A stretch of 57,916 bases of DNA, from positions 1 through 57,916 of the forward strand of contig NZ_CVRP01000022.1 in NCBI RefSeq assembly GCF_001261735.1, in the 5' to 3' direction. The position numbers and the translations under genes were made by a program. The notes beneath the pieces were generated by a model, which was not told the DNA's origin, ran no database searches, and worked only from the letters and a program-made list of their open reading frames with translations. Source of the stretch: Dysgonomonas sp. BGC7. Lineage in GTDB: Bacteria > Bacteroidota > Bacteroidia > Bacteroidales > Dysgonomonadaceae. This document shows, in pieces, positions 1 to 8,638 of this stretch (the stretch's first letter is position 1; the number at the start of each line of letters is the position of its first letter).

Positions 1-875
1 AAATCATTACCTTTATCATCCCTTATTTCACAAGAACCGCCCATACAGATATATGCAACAAAAGAATCGACAGACGAATAATCCCTGGTCACATCTTTTG
101 TCAGTTCAAGAAGATTGGTTGTAAAATAGCGACAAGATTCGAGTTGTACCGGTTGATTTTCTTTTCGGGTATATGCCGTCTTATAGTTATCATACAATTT
201 AAAGTCTATTGCATCTTTTGCCAATTCGGTATGCAATTCTCGTCCATTACCGTTCGCATCTTTACGATTATAATCGTAGATACGATATGTAATATCGGAA
301 GTTTGTTGTATTTCTGCAATAAAAGTTCCAGCCCCAATAGCATGCACACGCCCAGCAGGAAGAAAGAACACGTCACCTTTCTTTATATCGTGCTTAGCCA
401 AGGAATCTATAAAAGTATTATCTTCTATACTTTTCACATACGAGTCGGGTGTCATCTGTTTTTCGAAACCGGAATATAAGAATGCCCCAGGAGCAGCATT
501 AATCACATACCACATTTCAGTCTTTCCAAACGAATTGTGCCGAGCTTTTGCCAACACATCGTCAGGATGTACCTGAATAGATAGATTATCTCGGGCATCG
601 ATAAATTTGATAAGAAGAGGGAATGTGGTTCCAAATATTTCATAATTGCGTTTTCCAACCAATTGCTCCTGATATGTAGCAATAACCTCGCTCAAATCTT
701 TATCTGCAAGCTCTCCATTAGCGACTACAGAGACATTTCCTTTCACACTGGATATCTCCCAACTCTCACCAACACCTTCCTGAACAGGTGTTATACCTTT
801 AAATTTACATATTTCGTTACCACCCCAAATAATAGACTTTAGAATGGGTTTAAACTTTAATGGATATAATTTCAT
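1..875 (-). CDS. manA: Class I mannose-6-phosphate isomerase (3' end beyond window)
   Basis: This zinc-dependent cytosolic enzyme interconverts mannose-6-phosphate and fructose-6-phosphate. Translation starts at the ATG at 875 (MKLYPLKFKPILKSIIWGG) and stays open to the left edge, so the C-terminus is missing. The sequence shows the type I cupin metal-site segments: SIQVHPDD, then KTEMWYV, then LPAGRVHAIGAG. The Gln/His pair, the Glu and the later His of these segments are the expected zinc ligands. Its 291 visible residues approach the usual 320 of short bacterial forms. glgB follows downstream of its start on the same strand but is transcribed toward it, so the two may form a sugar-metabolism cluster. 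Family assignment is firm; substrate is inferred from the family. Confidence 0.9.
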   Translation of the reverse strand, partial: MKLYPLKFKPILKSIIWGGNEICKFKGITPVQEGVGESWEISSVKGNVSVVANGELADKDLSEVIATYQEQLVGKRNYEIFGTTFPLLIKFIDARDNLSIQVHPDDVLAKARHNSFGKTEMWYVINAAPGAFLYSGFEKQMTPDSYVKSIEDNTFIDSLAKHDIKKGDVFFLPAGRVHAIGAGTFIAEIQQTSDITYRIYDYNRKDANGNGRELHTELAKDAIDFKLYDNYKTAYTRKENQPVQLESCRYFTTNLLELTKDVTRDYSSVDSFVAYICMGGSCEIRDDKGND

Positions 876-960
876 TCTTTTTGTTTAATTAATTCCTTAC
901 AAAAATAATCAATCTTTTCGATCTTTCTATTTTGCCTGCAAAAGCATTTAGTTAATTATT

Positions 961-2967
961 TCAATCTATTTTTTTCAGGACAAAAGCTGTACGCGAAGGT
1001 ATATATAGCTTCAACCAGCCTTTCCCATCCTCTGCGTATAATTTATCATAAATAGTGAAGTGCTCCATCGAGTCTTCTATAAGGCCGTTGCCTCCAAAAG
1101 TATATGAATCTGAATCTAAAACAACCTGATATTTGCCTTCAGGTGCTAAAAAGCCATAATCAAAAAATGATTGCCTTGGATTGAAATTAAACACAAAGAC
1201 TAAATTGCCACGCATAAACGCAAGTACTTGATCTGAATCTTTATCCCAAAGTTTTACAATCTCAGTCTGCTCAAAGTGCTTTACAGAAGATATAAGTAAA
1301 AGCATTGCTTTATCAAAATCGCCCATATAGTGATACTTCAAATCCTGATTGTCGGCCAGCCACCACTGCCTGCGGGCGTATTTATGAGACCATCCGTTCC
1401 CCTCGCGAGGAAAATCGACCCATTCGGGATGCCCGAACTCATTTCCCATAAAGTTGAGATATCCTCCGTTTATAGTAGATACTGTGACCAAACGTATCAT
1501 TTTATGAAGGGCGATACCTCTGTCTGTCATGTACGAACTTCCATAGTGCTTCGACATATACCAGTACATATCGGAATCTATCAACCGAAAGACAATGGTT
1601 TTGTCTCCTACCAGAGCCTGATCATGGCTTTCTGCATATGAAATAGTCTTTTCATCGGCACGCCTGTTAGTCAGTTCCCAGAAAATACTAGTAGGATGCC
1701 ACTCTTCATCTTTCTTTTCCTTTATTATTTTAATCCAGTAATCGGGTATATTCATCGCCATACGGTAATCGAAACCATATCCTCCATCTTTTACTTTGAC
1801 AGCCAATCCCGGCATACCGCTCACTTCTTCGGCTATGGTAATAGCTTTGGAGTTGATCTCGTGTATAAGTTTATTGGCTAGTGTAAGATAGCAGATGGCA
1901 TCTTCGTCTTCATTACCGTTATAATAATCAGGGTATCCGGAAAAGTTATCGCCCAACCCATGACTGTAATAGAGCATAGAAGTTACTCCATCGAAACGAA
2001 AGCCATCAAAGTTATATTCTTCGAGCCAATATCTACAGTTAGACAACAAAAAATGTATTACTTCATCCTTTCCATAGTCGAATACAAGAGAGTCCCATGC
2101 CGGATGCTCCCGTCTGCTACCCGAATGGAAATATTGTGTATACGACCCATCGAAACGCCCAAGCCCTTCTACTTCATTTTTCACGGCATGAGAATGAACT
2201 ATATCCATTATCACGGCAATGCCCATAGAGTGCGCATCATCAATAAGGTGCTTTAATTCATCAGGTGTACCAAAACGTGAAGAGGCTGCAAAGAAACTCG
2301 AAACATGATACCCAAACGACCCGTAATAAGGATGCTCCTGTATGGCCATTATTTGTATGGTATTATAACCATCAGCTTTGATACGAGGCAGAATATTCAT
2401 CCTGAATTCCTCGTATGTACCAACCTTTTCTTCTTCTACGGCCATACCGATATGACATTCGTATATAAGAAGAGGATCGGTCTTAGGCTTAAAGTTTTTC
2501 CTCTTAAAAAGGAATGGTTCGGCGGGATCCCATACCTGAGCACTGAATATTTTAGTATTATTATCCTGAACTACACGTGTAGCCCATGCGGGAATGCGTT
2601 CGGCTTCTCCCCCATCCCAGCATACGATAAGCTTATATAAATCTCCGTGCTTTATATTGTTCAATGGCACTTTGAGTTCCCATTCTCCGCCATCTTTACG
2701 ATGCAGCTTATAAGAATCATCTTTTTGCCAGCCATTGAAATCCCCTACCATATATATAGTCGTTGCATTAGGTGCCCACTCACGGAAAACCCACATGCGA
2801 GCCATCTTATGCAAGCCAAAATACAAATGACCTGAAGCAAACTCCGAAAGAGTCACTTTTCCCTTATCGGTGAGCTCCTCTTCCCTTTTCAACACATAAT
2901 TGTATCGTCCTTCTATAGCTTCCTGATAAGGTTTGAGCCACGGATCGTTTTTTATCAGTTTAAGCAT
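961..2967 (-). CDS. glgB: 1,4-alpha-glucan branching enzyme (GH13)
   Basis: This enzyme cuts alpha-1,4-glucan chains and re-attaches them through alpha-1,6 bonds during glycogen synthesis in the cytosol. The 668-residue protein has an N-terminal CBM48-like region (VFREWAPNATTIYMVGDFNGW) and a GH13 barrel with all four conserved regions: DIVHSHA, GFRFDGVTSMLY carrying the nucleophilic Asp, AEEVSGMP carrying the acid/base Glu, and YAESHDQA. A C-terminal beta domain follows. Length and motif wording resemble the eukaryote-like GlgB subfamily (GH13_8) common in Bacteroidetes rather than the 730-residue E. coli type; that subfamily call is from memory. It lies 85 nt upstream of manA on the same strand. 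No other glycogen gene is in the window. Confidence 0.95.
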   Translation of the reverse strand: MLKLIKNDPWLKPYQEAIEGRYNYVLKREEELTDKGKVTLSEFASGHLYFGLHKMARMWVFREWAPNATTIYMVGDFNGWQKDDSYKLHRKDGGEWELKVPLNNIKHGDLYKLIVCWDGGEAERIPAWATRVVQDNNTKIFSAQVWDPAEPFLFKRKNFKPKTDPLLIYECHIGMAVEEEKVGTYEEFRMNILPRIKADGYNTIQIMAIQEHPYYGSFGYHVSSFFAASSRFGTPDELKHLIDDAHSMGIAVIMDIVHSHAVKNEVEGLGRFDGSYTQYFHSGSRREHPAWDSLVFDYGKDEVIHFLLSNCRYWLEEYNFDGFRFDGVTSMLYYSHGLGDNFSGYPDYYNGNEDEDAICYLTLANKLIHEINSKAITIAEEVSGMPGLAVKVKDGGYGFDYRMAMNIPDYWIKIIKEKKDEEWHPTSIFWELTNRRADEKTISYAESHDQALVGDKTIVFRLIDSDMYWYMSKHYGSSYMTDRGIALHKMIRLVTVSTINGGYLNFMGNEFGHPEWVDFPREGNGWSHKYARRQWWLADNQDLKYHYMGDFDKAMLLLISSVKHFEQTEIVKLWDKDSDQVLAFMRGNLVFVFNFNPRQSFFDYGFLAPEGKYQVVLDSDSYTFGGNGLIEDSMEHFTIYDKLYAEDGKGWLKLYIPSRTAFVLKKID

Positions 2968-3027
2968 GGTTCAGAGATTTATTTGATTTGTATAACTACT
3001 ACAACTTACATTGAATACAAGAACAAT

Positions 3028-3474
3028 TTATAATCGTATTTTCACAACCACTTTTCTTATCTTTCCTTCTCCTATACATGGGGCATGTCCATCCTGAGGA
3101 AAGAATATTGCAAAATCTCCGGGCACAGCCGTAACCCGTGTAGTTCCTTTATCTTTAAAAAACTGAATATCTTTTTCTTCATTAAAGGCTTCGCGCTCTT
3201 CTTTTAGTTCTATGCGGGCTTTCCATCCATAAGTTTCGGCTTTGCTTACCGGCAATTGGATGTCGATATACTTATTATGCACTTCCATTTTTGCATCCTC
3301 TTCAGTTTTCATATCGCTGTCACTCACCACCACAAAAAGATCTTTTCCTTTAAGTTCGGTTTTGCCAAGTTCAGCTTTCGAGAAATCTACCGATTTGATG
3401 TATTCAAATGCTTCTTTAAATAAAGGATGCAAGCTATAATAAGCCTCTGCATTTTTTAAACTGTCTAAAATCAT
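3028..3474 (-). CDS. YhcH/YjgK/YiaL family cupin protein
   Basis: The 148-residue protein belongs to the YhcH/YjgK/YiaL (DUF386) family of small cupin-like proteins, some of which act in sialic-acid or ketosugar metabolism, with NanQ as an example. Visible family features are the VHNKYIDIQLPVSKAETYGW segment and the C-terminal metal-site stretch GDFAIFFPQDGHAPCIGEG, where the Glu/His residues would bind metal. It starts at the ATG at 3474 and lies 60 nt upstream of glgB on the same strand. A specific substrate cannot be assigned, and the neighbours only suggest a general link to sugar metabolism. Confidence 0.85.
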   Translation of the reverse strand: MILDSLKNAEAYYSLHPLFKEAFEYIKSVDFSKAELGKTELKGKDLFVVVSDSDMKTEEDAKMEVHNKYIDIQLPVSKAETYGWKARIELKEEREAFNEEKDIQFFKDKGTTRVTAVPGDFAIFFPQDGHAPCIGEGKIRKVVVKIRL

Positions 3475-3483
3475 ACTATAAAT

Positions 3484-3891
3484 TTATTTTTTGTAATTGT
3501 CAGGAGTAATAATCATTGAGAATATATATTTCCCTTCTGTATCGTTATATTGATACTCCATAGTAATATCATTGTCTTTATAGAACTTCACATCAGGGTT
3601 TGTTTTCATAGCACTTATTATTTGTGGTTCCAATTTCGATTTGAAAAGTGTAGTATCAGTTACGATTAATTCACCTATTATGCTATGATAATATCGCATA
3701 GCAAGACCAGATTGAACGGCACAACTATCGAGGCGTGTCCATTGATCCAACATACGAGGACACATCTTATTCGTTTCTTCTGCCAGTTCTTTCAAACGAG
3801 CATCCACACTTTTATTACATTGTGTAAAAAGCAGCCCTGAGCATACTATAGAAAAAAGTAACATAAACTGCTTCTTCCATCGTTTTTCCAT
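3484..3891 (-). CDS. Small hypothetical lipoprotein
   Basis: I do not recognise this family. The preferred start is the ATG at 3891, which places a basic N-terminus (MEKRWKKQF), a hydrophobic stretch and a cysteine (LLFTQC) in lipoprotein signal order; the glutamine before the cysteine is an imperfect lipobox. An in-frame start at 3924 would add 11 residues and weaken the signal. The mature region is about 110 residues with a helical first half and no recognised motif. It ends 9 nt before the YhcH-family gene on the same strand, so the two are probably co-transcribed. Confidence 0.65.
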   Translation of the reverse strand: MEKRWKKQFMLLFSIVCSGLLFTQCNKSVDARLKELAEETNKMCPRMLDQWTRLDSCAVQSGLAMRYYHSIIGELIVTDTTLFKSKLEPQIISAMKTNPDVKFYKDNDITMEYQYNDTEGKYIFSMIITPDNYKK

Positions 3892-3983
3892 ATATCTATT
3901 TCTTATTCCCATGATTAATATCACAAAATATGATATCTTGCCTGTTTTTCTTTATAAATACAAGTTTAACAAAATTAATCGGG

Positions 3984-4008
3984 ATTTTAGTTAATTCCTA
4001 TCTTTTTT
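3984..4008. repeat. 25-nt direct repeat, copy 1
   Basis: Positions 3984-4008 are identical over 25 nt to 4578-4602. The shared stretch begins ATTTTAGTTAATTCC and ends in six T residues. The two copies flank the DUF805 gene, one on each side. A related shorter string (TTAATTAATTCCTTAC) occurs upstream of manA near 886. Function is unknown. Confidence 0.75.
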
Positions 4009-4115
4009 CTTCATAAGGATCAAAAGCTATAAAAACAGTAGGCTCGATCCAGATGAACAATAACCTCATCTAAAGCGAACCTAATATTAAAAAATATAAA
4101 GTTTTTCTAAATTAC

Positions 4116-4475
4116 TTAGTAATCTTCTTTATAGTCTCCTATCTCATCGATCATTTCTTCTACATTGCCCAACCCTTTCGGATTTGGGCCATAATAGTTT
4201 GCACCATATTCACCATCGGCAAACAACATCCAAAAAAAATACAAGGGGATTATTTGATACCAGCCTGTATTACCTCTATCATGACATCTTTTAGCTCCTT
4301 GAGCCCATAGAAACCAATAAGCAGGAATCATAAAAATATACATTATCGACTCCGGCAATCCTAATAAGCCAATAATAAAGCCAACTATAAAAAAGAATAC
4401 AAGCGTTATAAGATAACTGATTCCATATTCCATTCGACGAATACGCCCACTGAAAGAAAAAGGATTTTGAAACAT
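4116..4475 (-). CDS. DUF805 family membrane protein
   Basis: The 119-residue protein matches the DUF805 (YhaH-like) pattern: an N-terminal FSFSGRIRRMEY segment, two or three hydrophobic helices, the characteristic AKRCHDRGNTGW motif, and a polar tail with a YGPNPKG segment. It is predicted to sit in the inner membrane; the role of the family is not established. It stands alone on the minus strand, with about 190 nt of AT-rich sequence on its 3' side and a divergent M3 peptidase gene on its 5' side. The same 25-nt sequence occurs on both sides of it. Confidence 0.85.
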   Translation of the reverse strand: MFQNPFSFSGRIRRMEYGISYLITLVFFFIVGFIIGLLGLPESIMYIFMIPAYWFLWAQGAKRCHDRGNTGWYQIIPLYFFWMLFADGEYGANYYGPNPKGLGNVEEMIDEIGDYKEDY

Positions 4476-4577
4476 AGGCTAGTGTTAAAAGGTTTTTATA
4501 AATACTAAACAAAATATTATCACCCACAAAGAAATATAAAATATTGTCAGCACAAAGAAAAAAGGAATAAAAAAAAT

Positions 4578-4602
4578 ATTTTAGTTAATTCCTATCTTTT
4601 TT
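4578..4602. repeat. 25-nt direct repeat, copy 2
   Basis: This is the second copy of the sequence at 3984-4008, identical at all 25 positions. It lies in the divergent intergenic region between the DUF805 gene and the M3 peptidase gene. Confidence 0.75.
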
Positions 4603-4689
4603 ATCCTACAGCAAACGAAATAGTTTTAATCAGTAGTATTTTTTACTTATTTTTGCCTACAAGTAAACAACTCACCTAAATACAAGTGT

Positions 4690-6834
4690 ATGAATAAGTT
4701 TCTTTTCATTATTAGTTTTTTAATTATGGTCTATTCTTGTAATACGAATACAAGCAGCAAAGATGTGGACAACCCATTTTTCTACGAGTTTGATACACCA
4801 AATGGTGTTCCTCCCTTCGACAAAATAAAAGCAGAACATTTTATGCCTGCTTTTGAGGAAGCTATAAAACAGCACGATGCTGAAATAGACTCTATAGTAA
4901 ATAATACTGAGGTTCCTACTTTCGAAAATACAGTAGTCGCTTTAGACGAATCGGGCAGAATGCTCGACAGGGTAAGTTCTGTGTTTTCTGTCATGACAGG
5001 CACAATGTCTGACTCTGTATACAGAAGTATGGAAACCGACCTGACTCCTATATTAACAAATCACTATGACAATATAAATTTCAACGAGAACCTATTTAAA
5101 CGTATTAAAGTAGTTCACGACGACAGTATAAAAACAGCAGGCCTGACCACCGAACAAAAAATGTTGCTCGACAAAACCTATAAAGGCTTTGTGCGCTCGG
5201 GTATCTTATTGGATGGGTCGAAGCAAAGCCGTTTACGTGAAATAAACAAGGAACTAGGTGCTGCAACATTAAGCTTTAGCCAAAACGAACTGAAAGAAAC
5301 AGACAGCTACCAACTTATAATAGAAAACAAAGAGGATCTTTCGGGGCTACCCGAAGGAGTTATTGCTGCGGCGGCAAAAGCAGCCAGCGACAAAGGTCTT
5401 GAAGGCAAGTGGCTATTTGGACTGAGCAAACCAAGCTGGGAGCCATTTCTACAATACGCAGACAACAGAGATCTGCGCGAAAAACTATACAAGGCTATGT
5501 ATATGCGTGGCGACAACAACAATGATGCAGACAACAAAGAAAATATTAAAAAGATTGTCAGCCTAAGATTGGAGAAAGCAAATATACTAGGTTACAAAAC
5601 CCATGCCGACTATGTATTGGAAAATACAATGGCAAAAACTCCGGAAAACGTAATGGGGCTTCTGAACAATATATGGAAATACGCATTACCTCAGGCAAAG
5701 AAAGAACTTGCCGAACTACAGGCTATTGCAAAAAAAGAAGGACATAGCATAAAAATAGAGTCGTGGGATTGGGCATATTATGCAGAAAAACTACGTAAAG
5801 AAAAATACGCTTTAGATGAAGAAGCCCTCAAACCATACTTCAAGGCCGATAACGTACGCGAAGGCATCTTTGCCGTAGCAAACAAACTCTATGGTATCAC
5901 ATTCAAACAAAGAACAGATGTACCCGTATATCAGCAAGACGTGAAGGCATATGAAGTAAGCGATGCTGATGGTTCACTCATTGGACTTATCTATTTTGAT
6001 GATTTTGCACGAACAGGGAAACGTTCGGGAGCATGGATGAGCAGCTTCCGCAAACAAGAAGTATTTAAAGGAGAATTTGTTCACCCTCTAATCTACAATG
6101 TAGGGAATTACAATCCTCCAACAGGCGGCAAACCGGCTTTACTTTCATTGGATCAGGTAGAAACTATGTTCCACGAATTTGGGCACGGGCTACATGGCCT
6201 GTTATCGAAGTGTAACTATCACGGACTTTCGGGCACCTCTGTAGCTCGCGACTTCGTAGAACTTCCATCGCAGATAATGGAGCACTGGGCATTTGAGCCG
6301 GAGGTATTGAAAATATATGCCAAACACTATGAAACAGGTGAAGTTATACCTAACGAATTGGTTCAGAAAATACAAAATGCAGGATATTTCAATCAAGGAT
6401 TCCGTACTACCGAACTGGTAGCTGCTGCTATCCTTGATATGAACTGGTATACAATGACCAGCGGCAGCAATGCAACTACTACGGAAGGATTGAAAAATCT
6501 GGATGTAAACAAGTTTGAAGCAGATGCTATGAAAAAAATAGGATTGATATCCGAAATCATTCCGAGATACAGAAGTACATACTTCAAACATATATTCAGC
6601 GGAGGATACTCTTCCGGATATTACAGCTACCTATGGTCTGAGGTTCTCGATTCTGATGCATATCAGGCATTCGCAGAAAAAGGAAATATATTCGATCAGG
6701 AAACAGCCAAATCATTCAGGGAAAATGTGCTTTCGAAAGGAGGATCGGACGAACCGATGACGCTATATAAAAAATTTAGAGGAGCAGAACCTGACCCTAT
6801 TTATCTATTAAAGAACAGAGGTTTTGTAAAATAA
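4690..6834 (+). CDS. dcp: M3 family peptidyl-dipeptidase, lipoprotein
   Basis: This zinc metallopeptidase of family M3 (Dcp / oligopeptidase A type) degrades short peptides. The 714-residue protein carries the family motif FHEFGHGLHG with the HEFGH zinc site at about residues 495-499; a downstream Glu as third ligand is expected from the family. The N-terminus MNKFLFIISFLIMVYSC is a lipoprotein signal with the acylated cysteine at residue 17, so the enzyme is probably anchored in the periplasm, whereas E. coli Dcp is cytoplasmic. The length is normal for the family. The promoter of the next gene, efp, begins inside its last codons. Confidence 0.92.
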   Translation: MNKFLFIISFLIMVYSCNTNTSSKDVDNPFFYEFDTPNGVPPFDKIKAEHFMPAFEEAIKQHDAEIDSIVNNTEVPTFENTVVALDESGRMLDRVSSVFSVMTGTMSDSVYRSMETDLTPILTNHYDNINFNENLFKRIKVVHDDSIKTAGLTTEQKMLLDKTYKGFVRSGILLDGSKQSRLREINKELGAATLSFSQNELKETDSYQLIIENKEDLSGLPEGVIAAAAKAASDKGLEGKWLFGLSKPSWEPFLQYADNRDLREKLYKAMYMRGDNNNDADNKENIKKIVSLRLEKANILGYKTHADYVLENTMAKTPENVMGLLNNIWKYALPQAKKELAELQAIAKKEGHSIKIESWDWAYYAEKLRKEKYALDEEALKPYFKADNVREGIFAVANKLYGITFKQRTDVPVYQQDVKAYEVSDADGSLIGLIYFDDFARTGKRSGAWMSSFRKQEVFKGEFVHPLIYNVGNYNPPTGGKPALLSLDQVETMFHEFGHGLHGLLSKCNYHGLSGTSVARDFVELPSQIMEHWAFEPEVLKIYAKHYETGEVIPNELVQKIQNAGYFNQGFRTTELVAAAILDMNWYTMTSGSNATTTEGLKNLDVNKFEADAMKKIGLISEIIPRYRSTYFKHIFSGGYSSGYYSYLWSEVLDSDAYQAFAEKGNIFDQETAKSFRENVLSKGGSDEPMTLYKKFRGAEPDPIYLLKNRGFVK

Positions 6835-6852
6835 TGATATTTACTATCTTTG
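6823..6852 (+). promoter_or_regulatory. Bacteroidetes-type promoter of efp
   Basis: A TTTG at 6823-6826 and TATCTTTG at 6845-6852 match the Bacteroidetes primary sigma factor consensus (TTTG, about 19 nt, TAnnTTTG); the spacer here is 18 nt. The -33 element lies within the last codons of the peptidase gene and the -7 element 37 nt before the efp start. Confidence 0.65.
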
Positions 6853-6889
6853 CAACTCGAAATTTTAAACAAATAATAAAATATAATCA

Positions 6890-7456
6890 ATGGCAACTAC
6901 AGCAGATATAAGAAACGGTATGTGCATCGACATAGATGGACAATACTATGTTATTATTGAGTTCTTACATGTTAAACCTGGTAAAGGAGCAGCGTTTGTT
7001 CGTACTAAAATGAGAAGCGTTACAACCGGACGTGTATTGGAAAGAACATTCAATGCAGGAGTAAAACTAGACGAAGTGCGTATAGAAAGACGTCCTTATC
7101 AATATCTTTACCAAGATGACATGGGGTATAATTTTATGAATACCGAAACATTTGAACAAATATCTCTTGCCGGCGACATGATAGAAGGTGTAGCATTCCT
7201 GAAAGAAGGCGACTTGGTAGAAGTACAGGTACATGCCGAAACAGAAACAGTATTGACTGCCGAAATGCCTCAAAACGTTGTTTTGGTAGTTACATATACC
7301 GAACCTGGACTAAAAGGTGATACAGCAACTAACACACTGAAACCTGCAACTGTAGAAACCGGTGCTGAAGTACGTGTTCCTCTTTTCATCAATGAAGGAG
7401 ATAAAATAAAAATCAGCACATCTGACGGTTCGTATGTAGAAAGAGTAAAAAGCTAA
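6890..7456 (+). CDS. efp: Elongation factor P
   Basis: EF-P binds between the ribosomal P and E sites and relieves stalling at proline runs. The 188-residue protein has the three-domain EF-P length and the conserved N-terminal loop [14 protein letters not shown], in which Lys32 is at the position modified in many species. The C-terminal domain shows the expected [20 protein letters not shown] ending. It has its own promoter and is followed by a strong hairpin terminator before radC, so it is probably monocistronic. No modification enzyme is visible in the window. Confidence 0.95.
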   Translation: MATTADIRNGMCIDIDGQYYVIIEFLHVKPGKGAAFVRTKMRSVTTGRVLERTFNAGVKLDEVRIERRPYQYLYQDDMGYNFMNTETFEQISLAGDMIEGVAFLKEGDLVEVQVHAETETVLTAEMPQNVVLVVTYTEPGLKGDTATNTLKPATVETGAEVRVPLFINEGDKIKISTSDGSYVERVKS

Positions 7457-7476
7457 CAAAGTTTTTTAAATATAAG

Positions 7477-7510
7477 AAAAGAGGCATACCTTTGGGCATG
7501 TCTCTTTTTT
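7477..7510 (+). terminator. Rho-independent terminator after efp
   Basis: The sequence AAGAGGCATACC, a TTTG loop, then GGCATGTCTCTT and a run of T residues forms a stem of about 11 pairs with one mismatch and one G-T pair. It starts about 20 nt after the efp stop. Confidence 0.8.
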
Positions 7511-7518
7511 AGTTAGAA

Positions 7519-8217
7519 ATGGAAAACAAACTTAAACTCAACATTAAGGACTGGGCAGAAGAAGACCGCCCGAGGGAGAAAATGCTTCTTAAGGGAGTTT
7601 CGGCTTTGTCCGATGCCGAACTATTAGGGATACTGATAGGCTCGGGAAACAAAAAAGAAACAGCCGTAGAGCTAGCTCAACGAATACTACACAGCACAGA
7701 GAATAATCTCAACACATTGGGGAAACTTGAAATAAAAGAGTTAATAAAAAATTTCAATGGGATAGGAGAAGCTAAAGCGATCACTATTGTTGCAGCTTTG
7801 GAACTGGGGAAAAGAAGAAAACTATCCGAAATAGTTGTTCAGCCTCAGATAACATCTAGCGAAACAGTGTATCAGATATTTCATCCGATATTGGCAGACC
7901 TCAAACATGAAGAAGTATGGGTATTGCTATTGAACAGAGCCAACAAAATATTGAAGAAAATTCAGGTAAGCAAAGGAGGTGTAGCCGGAACGATTGTAGA
8001 CATACGTCTGATAATGAAAGAAGCAATAGACTCTTTGGCTTCAGCCATGATCCTTTGTCACAATCATCCTTCAGGAAATCCCAATCCGAGCGGAGACGAT
8101 GACAAAATCACACACAAATTAAAAGAAGCCGGACAAATAATGGATATTCGTCTTCTTGACCATATCATCGTTTGCGATCACACCTATTACAGTTATCTGG
8201 ATAAGGGAAGAATATAA
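7519..8217 (+). CDS. radC: RadC family protein (JAB domain)
   Basis: The 232-residue protein has the RadC layout. The N-terminal part (about residues 1-100) carries helix-hairpin-helix features, including the FNGIGEAKAITIVAALELG segment. The C-terminal part is a JAB/MPN-type metalloprotease fold with the motif CHNHPSGNPNPSGDD near residue 175 and a preceding conserved Glu region. The family was once tied to DNA repair, but its true role is unresolved. It starts at the ATG at 7519, immediately after the efp terminator. It is a single gene with no operon partner. Confidence 0.92.
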   Translation: MENKLKLNIKDWAEEDRPREKMLLKGVSALSDAELLGILIGSGNKKETAVELAQRILHSTENNLNTLGKLEIKELIKNFNGIGEAKAITIVAALELGKRRKLSEIVVQPQITSSETVYQIFHPILADLKHEEVWVLLLNRANKILKKIQVSKGGVAGTIVDIRLIMKEAIDSLASAMILCHNHPSGNPNPSGDDDKITHKLKEAGQIMDIRLLDHIIVCDHTYYSYLDKGRI

Positions 8218-8234
8218 TTCTGAGTTTTTTTCAT

Positions 8235-8242
8235 TACTTTTG
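8235..8242 (+). promoter_or_regulatory. Probable -7 element upstream of DUF59 gene
   Basis: TACTTTTG at 8235-8242 matches the Bacteroidetes -7 consensus TAnnTTTG. No clear TTTG lies at the expected upstream distance, so only the -7 element is called. The resulting leader to the ATG at 8314 would be about 65 nt. Confidence 0.45.
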
Positions 8243-8313
8243 CACTACAATATGGAATAGTTATAAACTATCGGCTTTGTTCAAATGTTTATAACGAACA
8301 TAAAAATAAAAAC

Positions 8314-8628
8314 ATGAGCGATTTATTAGAATTGGAAAGCAAAATAGTAAACATGTTGAAAACAGTTTACGACCCCGAAATACCTGTCAATGTATATGAC
8401 CTTGGACTTATCTACGAAGTAGAGGTCGACGATGATAAGAATGTAACAATTACAATGACGCTGACTGCACCAAACTGTCCGGCGGCCGATTTCATCCTTG
8501 AAGATGTTCGCTATAAAGTAGAATCTGTAAAGGGAGTAAACAATGTGATTGTGAATCTTACATTCGAGCCTCAGTGGAACAAAGACATGCTAAGCGAAGA
8601 AGCCAAACTGGAACTCGGATTTTTATAA
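8314..8628 (+). CDS. DUF59 / MIP18 family iron-sulfur assembly protein
   Basis: The 104-residue protein is a stand-alone DUF59 (MIP18, SufT/PaaD-like) domain. It shows the family's VYDPEIPVNVYDLGLIYEV segment near residue 20 and the conserved cysteine in TAPNCPAADF. Members help load or mature iron-sulfur clusters in the cytosol. The gene lies only 10 nt before the LpxH-like gene and is probably co-transcribed with it, although the two functions are not obviously related. The exact client protein is unknown. Confidence 0.88.
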   Translation: MSDLLELESKIVNMLKTVYDPEIPVNVYDLGLIYEVEVDDDKNVTITMTLTAPNCPAADFILEDVRYKVESVKGVNNVIVNLTFEPQWNKDMLSEEAKLELGFL

Positions 8629-8638
8629 GAAGACTAGG

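Noticed and set aside
4291-4527. A minus-strand frame of 78 codons over the DUF805 gene
   Set aside because: It overlaps DUF805 on the same strand in another frame and shows no domain, while DUF805 has a clear family signature.
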